DNA of 64,000 nt, from the NCBI GenBank assembly GCA_964246745.1, contig CAXTRK010000013.1, positions 1 through 64,000 on the forward strand. The letters are read 5' to 3'. Below are positions 63,727-64,000 of this stretch, in pieces. This DNA comes from Lichenicoccus sp964246745. Lineage in GTDB: Bacteria; Pseudomonadota; Alphaproteobacteria; Acetobacterales; Acetobacteraceae. How positions within the stretch are numbered: position 1 is the first letter of the stretch; the number at the start of each line of letters is the position of its first letter. The translations under genes and the position numbers were made by a program. The notes beneath the pieces were generated by a model. It worked only from the letters and a program-made list of their open reading frames with translations, made no database searches and was not told the origin of the DNA.

Positions 63727-63772
63727 GAACTGTTCCTGCTCGGTGACCGGCTCGCGTCCGGCGGGCGCCTGT

Positions 63773-64000
63773 TCAACCCGTCTCCGCGAGACCGGTTTGC
63801 CGTGACCCCATAAGATGCGCTCGCAACGCGGTATAGGCGACATTGATGGTCTTAAGCCGTTCCTCGGCGTCGCGGTCGCCGCCGTTGGCGTCCGGGTGAT
63901 GACGCCTGGCCAGCGTCTTATAGCGGCTCTTCAGCTCGTCCATCGAGACCGGCCAGGACAATCCCAACGCCTCGAGCGGCTGGCGCAACGCCTCCGGGCG
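63773..64000 (-). CDS. J-domain protein, C-terminal part (5' end outside window)
   Basis: This frame is open to the right edge of the window, so only about 75 residues are seen. The J-domain is visible: LEALGLSWPVSMDELKSRYK, then LARRHHPDANGGDRDAEERL with the HPD tripeptide that stimulates DnaK. The domain lies at the C-terminus of the protein. J-domain proteins of this layout commonly precede cobS and cobT in alphaproteobacteria, hinting at chaperoning of the chelatase motor; that role is inference. Confidence 0.88.
   Translation of the reverse strand, partial: RPEALRQPLEALGLSWPVSMDELKSRYKTLARRHHPDANGGDRDAEERLKTINVAYTALRAHLMGSRQTGLAETG

Overview
The window is chromosomal DNA of a high-GC alphaproteobacterium, most likely Rhodospirillales and possibly Acetobacteraceae. 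The grounds are the aerobic cobalamin route with a CobN/CobS/CobT chelatase, the hsp20-DUF1150 pair, the rnd-kdsD-lptC-lptA-lptB-rpoN-hpf block, the long-form HPF, and the style of the intergenic hairpins. No comparison could be run, so the family-level placement is inference. Coding density is very high. No stretch longer than about 230 bases lacks a gene, and most neighbouring genes overlap by 1-4 bases or lie within 20 bases.

Layout. 1-4.3 kb: the end of miaA, then ilvB-ilvN-ilvC for branched-chain amino acids. 4.3-15.4 kb: a cobalamin cluster. cobU-cobO-cobQ and a polytopic membrane protein run leftward, cobC is leftward and cobD rightward from a shared start site, and DUF1636-cobW-cobN run rightward. 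15.4-19.0 kb: a leftward set of Ste24-type M48 protease, SPFH protein, a 181-aa unknown and a DUF3667 zinc-ribbon membrane protein. 19.1-23.2 kb: Nudix, glutathione transferase, small membrane proteins, a SemiSWEET transporter, and a degenerate GGDEF protein coupled to an unknown protein. 23.3-25.9 kb: dapD-dapE plus a membrane protein. 25.9-28.2 kb: def-fmt-truA. 28.2-29.1 kb: hsp20 and DUF1150. 29.2-35.7 kb: tRNA-Leu(CAG), rnd, kdsD, lptC, lptA, lptB, rpoN and hpf, all leftward. 35.9-43.0 kb: an NDUFA9-like reductase and glutamate synthase gltD-gltB. 43.1-49.2 kb: an orphan periplasmic binding protein, GT9 and GT4 glycosyltransferases, asnB and dihydroorotase. 49.2-52.1 kb: an M3 oligopeptidase and a creatininase-family hydrolase. 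53.1-57.7 kb: a YfgM-like protein, bamB, der and an MFS transporter. 58.9-60.8 kb: a disturbed islet. 60.8-64 kb: cobT, cobS and a J-domain protein.

How the genes work together. The two cobalamin loci, about 45 kb apart, together supply the three-subunit cobalt chelatase (CobN on one side, CobS and CobT on the other), the adenosyltransferase, cobyric acid synthase and the nucleotide-loop precursor enzymes. The lpt block handles lipopolysaccharide export and Kdo precursor supply. The YfgM-like/BamB pair serves outer-membrane protein assembly.

The most unusual stretch is 58.9-60.8 kb. It holds an N-terminally truncated toxin reading frame beside an intact HTH antitoxin-type gene, and a 46-base remnant of a second copy of that HTH gene at the 3' end of a GNAT acetyltransferase gene. 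Between them lies a low-GC coupled pair of small genes, one of which (58 aa, two predicted membrane segments) is easy to overlook. Other points of interest are two junctions where a CTG codon overlapping the upstream TGA looks like the start codon, a GGDEF domain with a lost catalytic motif but a kept inhibitory site, and the protease-SPFH gene set. I found no insertion sequence, prophage, CRISPR array or rRNA.
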